Shown one piece after another: positions 24,428 through 27,103 of a stretch of 27,103 bases of DNA. The notes below the pieces were generated by a model that saw only the letters and a program-made list of their open reading frames with translations, ran no database searches and had not been told where the DNA came from. The DNA lies in contig CAZUQH010000018.1 of assembly GCA_964622465.1 (NCBI GenBank), positions 1 through 27,103 on the forward strand, read 5' to 3'. The first letter of the stretch is position 1. Each line of letters opens with the position of its first letter. Source of the DNA: CAZUQH01 sp964622465. Its GTDB lineage: Bacteria; CG03; CAZUQH01. Both the position numbers and the translations under genes were made by a program.

Positions 24428-24452
24428 CAAAGTACAAGATATTCGCTATATT
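24424..24452 (+). promoter_or_regulatory. Promoter of the GbsR-like regulator
   Basis: Consensus TTGACA (24424-24429), a 17-base spacer and TATATT (24447-24452). The predicted start is about 24459. The uxs TGA stop codon lies inside the -35 hexamer, the same arrangement as coaD/pilB. Confidence 0.75.
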
Positions 24453-24470
24453 ATAAACAGAGCGAACGTT

Positions 24471-24482
24471 TAGAATATTCTA
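24471..24482. promoter_or_regulatory. Candidate operator palindrome
   Basis: TAGAATATTCTA is a perfect 12-base palindrome about 12 bases downstream of the predicted start and ten bases before the regulator's ATG. Its position suits autorepression by the dimeric GbsR/MarR-type protein encoded just after it. Binding is inferred only. Confidence 0.4.
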
Positions 24483-24491
24483 CACAAACCT

Positions 24492-25034
24492 ATGGATTCC
24501 AAACTTGAGAATTTCTCTAACCAGATTGTTGAAGTAGCCGGAAGAATAGCAGGGATGTTTGCATTCAACCCCATTGTTGGTGAACTCTACGCACTTTTAT
24601 ATTTTTCCTCTGAGCCGGTTTCTCTTGGTGATATGGCGCAGAGACTGAGTATAAGTAAAGGAAATGCATCTGTGAATATACGGGCGCTTGAAGGATGGGG
24701 GGCAGTACGAAAAACCCGTATAAAGAGTTCGCGCAAGGACTATTACGTAGCAGAGGAGGACATCCTCAAGGTCATAATGACGGGATTACATAATGGCTTA
24801 TCCCGTCGGCTGGAGATAGTAACAGAAGGATTTACAAGCATCAAAACGGAACTGGACGAGGTAAAGACACATCTGGCAGCCAGCCAGAAGAAAGAAGCTT
24901 CATTTTGTGAACAAAGGTTGGAAAAACTCAAAGAATTGGCGGATGTAGCTGGAAACTTACTGGAGTTATTGGAAAGGGTTTCTTCCAATAACACTCTTGA
25001 CAGGACGCTAAAATCGCTCGTTGAGAAAAAATGA
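24492..25034 (+). CDS. GbsR/MarR-type winged-helix transcriptional regulator
   Basis: Likely DNA-binding regulator. In the 180 residues, a winged helix-turn-helix spans about 30-95: PIVGELYALLYFSSEPVSLGDMAQRLSIS, then SKGNASVNIRALEGWGAV as recognition helix, then the wing with RKDYYVAEED. This SKGN-S-N-R-L--WG pattern is typical of GbsR-like members of the MarR group. The C-terminal half is a long coiled-coil-like region (about 105-175) suitable for dimerisation. It has its own promoter and a palindromic candidate operator, and sits between sugar-nucleotide genes, so control of glycan genes is plausible. The ligand is unknown, and the ATG has no good ribosome site. Confidence 0.8.
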   Translation: MDSKLENFSNQIVEVAGRIAGMFAFNPIVGELYALLYFSSEPVSLGDMAQRLSISKGNASVNIRALEGWGAVRKTRIKSSRKDYYVAEEDILKVIMTGLHNGLSRRLEIVTEGFTSIKTELDEVKTHLAASQKKEASFCEQRLEKLKELADVAGNLLELLERVSSNNTLDRTLKSLVEKK

Positions 25035-25094
25035 CCTGGATGAGGCACGCATATTGCTTGAGCGAGACAGGCCTGAAAGTGTACTGTAATAATT

Positions 25095-25325
25095 ATGTCT
25101 CCGAATAAAAAAAGAAAATTTCCTGTGATAGGACGTGATTTCAAGTACCGCCTTCAAAATGCAATGGTTATGTCAGATAAATTAGAGTGGATAGATTGGA
25201 TGAATCTTTTGCCCGAGGAACGGTTTGCTCAAGTTGAAAAGTTAGTCAGAGAATATCACTTTTTATCGAAAGGCAGTAAAGAGCATGGAGCAAAATCTAT
25301 TTATAAAAGTTTTAAGAGCTCTTAA
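25095..25325 (+). CDS. Small protein of unknown function upstream of a nucleotidyltransferase
   Basis: A 76-residue basic protein that I do not recognise. It begins with a lysine/arginine-rich stretch (PNKKRKFPVIGRDFKYR) and has an amphipathic middle (WIDWMNLLPEERFAQVEKLVREY) that could be helical. Its 3' end overlaps the next gene by 41 bases in another frame, implying co-expression. No ribosome site is evident before the ATG. Small genes overlapping nucleotidyltransferases are sometimes antitoxins or accessory proteins, but there is no motif here to prove that. Confidence 0.55.
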   Translation: MSPNKKRKFPVIGRDFKYRLQNAMVMSDKLEWIDWMNLLPEERFAQVEKLVREYHFLSKGSKEHGAKSIYKSFKSS

Positions 25326-26055
25326 TCGAGCTAAAGTGCGGTATCTCGTAATTGCCGGGCGTGCCTGCATTTTCTACGGCGCAACTGAATTCACGCGAGA
25401 TTTAGATATCTGGGTTGAGCCTGAAACAGAGAATCTCGCCCAGATTCGCCAGGCGATGAAACAGCTCGGTGCCAAACAGAGGTTTTTACCCCCTTTAGAA
25501 CGGAAATATCTTCTAAAGGGTCATGCCTCCCATTATATGGTCGGTGATTTCAGAATAGATATTCTTGGTCGGCCCCCACGGGTTGGCAGTTTTCTCAAGG
25601 CACAGTCCAGCGCCGAATTAACAGCTATCGGTGGAGTTTCCTGTCGGATTGTTGATTTAGCAAATTTAGTTAAAATGAAAAAGACTCAAAGAGCACGGGA
25701 CTATGAAGTAATCCAGCGACTGGTTGATGCTGTGTTTGAATATGCGGATACACATCCTGATGAGCAAAATACATTGGGACCGTGGCTTGCCAGAGAGCTA
25801 CGCACGATTGACAATCTGCACAGAATGGCAAAAAAGTGGAAAAACGGTAAGAATTATCTCAGACAATGTGAACGCCCTATTTGTAAAGCTGTATTGAACA
25901 TGGAGCATTTTAATGAGAAGAATAGGGAGTATCTTCTTTCTATACTGGAGAAAGAGACGCAGGAGTTGCGGTTCCGTGACAGGGAATATTGGATGCAAAA
26001 GATGCGTGAAATCCGGAGGATTGCAAAGAATAAAGGGTACCAGACGAGATTTTAA
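25285..26055 (+). CDS. Nucleotidyltransferase-fold protein (minimal NTase / AbiEii-like group)
   Basis: A 256-residue protein whose N-terminus fits the DNA polymerase beta-like nucleotidyltransferase pattern. The segment LVIAGRACIFYGATEFTRDLDIWV holds a Gly motif and the metal-binding pair D39/D41, and GDFRIDILGR supplies a third Asp at 92. The first motif is AGR rather than the usual GG/GS. A central IVDLANLVKMKKTQRARDYEVIQRLV block resembles the K...R-K--D segment common in this group. The C-terminal half is highly charged and probably helical. It may be one half of a toxin-antitoxin or defence pair, or a housekeeping tailoring enzyme. I cannot choose from sequence alone. Confidence 0.65.
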   Translation: MEQNLFIKVLRALNRAKVRYLVIAGRACIFYGATEFTRDLDIWVEPETENLAQIRQAMKQLGAKQRFLPPLERKYLLKGHASHYMVGDFRIDILGRPPRVGSFLKAQSSAELTAIGGVSCRIVDLANLVKMKKTQRARDYEVIQRLVDAVFEYADTHPDEQNTLGPWLARELRTIDNLHRMAKKWKNGKNYLRQCERPICKAVLNMEHFNEKNREYLLSILEKETQELRFRDREYWMQKMREIRRIAKNKGYQTRF

Positions 26056-26138
26056 GAAAATTTCGCAATTGGCCGAATAACAGAACGCATACTTAGGGTC
26101 AAAAACAAGGTGAACTTGTGGGAGGGAGGCAAAAGAAA

Positions 26139-27103
26139 ATGAAGGTACTTGTTACTGGTGGCGCAGGATTGGTTGGTAGTCACGCTGCCGAGTGGTATGC
26201 AACGCGTGGCAATGATGTTATCGTACTGGATAACCTTATGCGTTCGGAATTGTTCGGATATGACAAGAAAAGTGTAGAATTCAACTGGCGTTATCTTGCT
26301 GGTTTCAAAAATATAAAACGAATCAAGGGTGACGTACGAAACGAGAAAGATGTGTATAAGGCAATCGGGGATGGCGTAGATGTAGTAATCCACACCGCGG
26401 GGCAGCCAGGCGTTCCTCTTTCAGTAAGAATACCAAAGGAGGATTTTAGCATAAATGCATTTGGAACGCTCAACGTTCTTGAATGCGTGAGAAGGAGGAC
26501 CCCGAATGCGTGCGTCGTCTATTGCTCAACAAATAAGGTCTATGGTGAGAACGTAGATAAAATCCCTCTGGAAGAGAAGCAAACGCGCTACCAGTACAAG
26601 GGTGTAAGCGGAGTAAGTGAGGCAATGTCAATTGACCATACCGGGCATACTCCATACGGCGCCAGCAAATATGTTGGCGACCTCTATATGCAGGAATATG
26701 CCCACATCTACGGAATGAAAACCGGTGTCTTCCGCATGTCGTGCATCGCGGGGACGCGGCAGTTTGGTTTCGAAGACCAGGGCTGGGTTGCATGGTTCAT
26801 AATAGCTACGCTATACAATAGGCCAATAACGATATATGGAGACGGTAAACAGGTGAGGGATGTTCTATATGTTGACGACCTCATTGAAGCGTACGATGCT
26901 TTTATCAAAAGCGATATCAGACATGCCGTTTACAATACCGGCGGTGGACCTGAGAACACCACCTCTCTTCTGGAATTCCTTGAGTATCTTGAACAAAAGA
27001 CAGGCAAAAAACCGCAAATCAGTTTCAGCGACTGGCGTCCGAGCGACCAGAAGGTTTATATTTCCGACATAACAAAAATAACGAAAGAACTCGGCTGGAA
27101 ACC
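26139..27103 (+). CDS. NAD-dependent sugar-nucleotide epimerase, CDP-tyvelose 2-epimerase-like (3' end cut)
   Basis: Extended SDR protein, open for 321 codons to the window edge without a stop. The NAD site is TGGAGLVGSH (6-15). CSTNKVYGEN (129-138) precedes HTPYGASKYVGDLY with catalytic-type Y173 and K177. The segments FRMSCIAGTRQFGFEDQGWVAW and YGDGKQVRDVLYVDDL are characteristic of the CDP-paratose/tyvelose 2-epimerase group rather than of UDP-glucose 4-epimerases. A strong ribosome site, GGAGGGAGG at 26121-26129, sets the start. It fits the sugar-nucleotide neighbourhood with uxs. The exact substrate is uncertain because related enzymes act on different CDP or UDP sugars. Confidence 0.85.
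   Translation, partial: MKVLVTGGAGLVGSHAAEWYATRGNDVIVLDNLMRSELFGYDKKSVEFNWRYLAGFKNIKRIKGDVRNEKDVYKAIGDGVDVVIHTAGQPGVPLSVRIPKEDFSINAFGTLNVLECVRRRTPNACVVYCSTNKVYGENVDKIPLEEKQTRYQYKGVSGVSEAMSIDHTGHTPYGASKYVGDLYMQEYAHIYGMKTGVFRMSCIAGTRQFGFEDQGWVAWFIIATLYNRPITIYGDGKQVRDVLYVDDLIEAYDAFIKSDIRHAVYNTGGGPENTTSLLEFLEYLEQKTGKKPQISFSDWRPSDQKVYISDITKITKELGWK

Noticed and set aside
26105..26119. ACAAG/CTTGT inverted repeat before the epimerase
   Set aside because: Only five base pairs with no matching site elsewhere; too weak to call an operator.
26052..26393. Minus-strand ORF of 113 codons
   Set aside because: It overlaps the start of the epimerase gene on the other strand, which has a strong ribosome site and clear SDR motifs; the minus-strand protein resembles nothing.
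1..27103. tRNA, rRNA, integrase or insertion sequence genes
   Set aside because: I read both strands for cloverleaf-like tails, rRNA blocks and transposase motifs and saw none; short or divergent RNAs could be missed without a covariance search.

Overview
The window is a chromosomal segment from an uncultivated, moderately AT-rich diderm (Gram-negative-type) bacterium. A secretin (PilQ) with a complete type IV pilus alignment complex implies an outer membrane. The 100-N scaffold gap flanked by an exact 55-base duplication looks like a short-read, probably metagenomic, assembly. I cannot fix the phylum from sequence alone. The interspersed palindromic repeats described below remind me of those in some uncultivated-phylum genomes, but that is an impression, not evidence.

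Layout. (1) 60-4073: division/cell-wall cluster ddl-ftsQ-ftsA-ftsZ, tightly packed and on the + strand. (2) 4157-8232: a second + strand run starting at an apparently leaderless promoter: corrinoid adenosyltransferase (cobO), NAD(P)-malic enzyme, two-subunit class I fumarase, and proC. (3) 8239-8451: rpmB (L28) on the - strand with its own promoter, tail-to-tail with proC and divergent from recG. recG and coaD follow, a neighbourhood known in other bacteria but without rsmD here. (4) 11257-21263: a full type IVa pilus locus, pilB-pilT-pilC, then pilA with a perfect sigma70-type promoter, pilD, and the overlapping set pilM-pilN-pilO-pilP-pilQ. (5) 21349-27103: surface-glycan genes: a Wzy_C/O-antigen-ligase-like polymerase/ligase with TPRs, UDP-glucuronate decarboxylase (split by the assembly gap), a GbsR/MarR-type regulator, a small unknown protein overlapping a nucleotidyltransferase-fold protein, and an NAD-dependent sugar-nucleotide epimerase resembling CDP-tyvelose 2-epimerase that runs off the end.

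How the genes work together. PilB/PilT power extension and retraction through PilC. PilD processes PilA, PilM-N-O-P form the inner-membrane/periplasmic alignment complex, and PilQ is the outer-membrane pore. PilB has an MshEN-type N-terminus, so extension may respond to c-di-GMP. The adjoining Wzy_C protein and nucleotide-sugar enzymes could make or attach a surface glycan, possibly on pilin.

The most unusual signal is a family of short modular palindromes of the form GTAG-arm-TT-arm. Two composite copies lie inside coding sequence, in the same reading frame, in pilP (18975-19085) and in the Wzy_C gene (22404-22480). Both copies carry similar outer termini (CATT..GAGG at one end, AATC.C at the other) and both encode the peptide AGFSLRT. 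A further palindrome lies in another loop of the Wzy_C gene. Two simple copies are intergenic, one of them forming the start of the uxs leader. This resembles the protein-coding palindromic elements of Rickettsia in behaviour, though the sequence is unrelated as far as I can judge.
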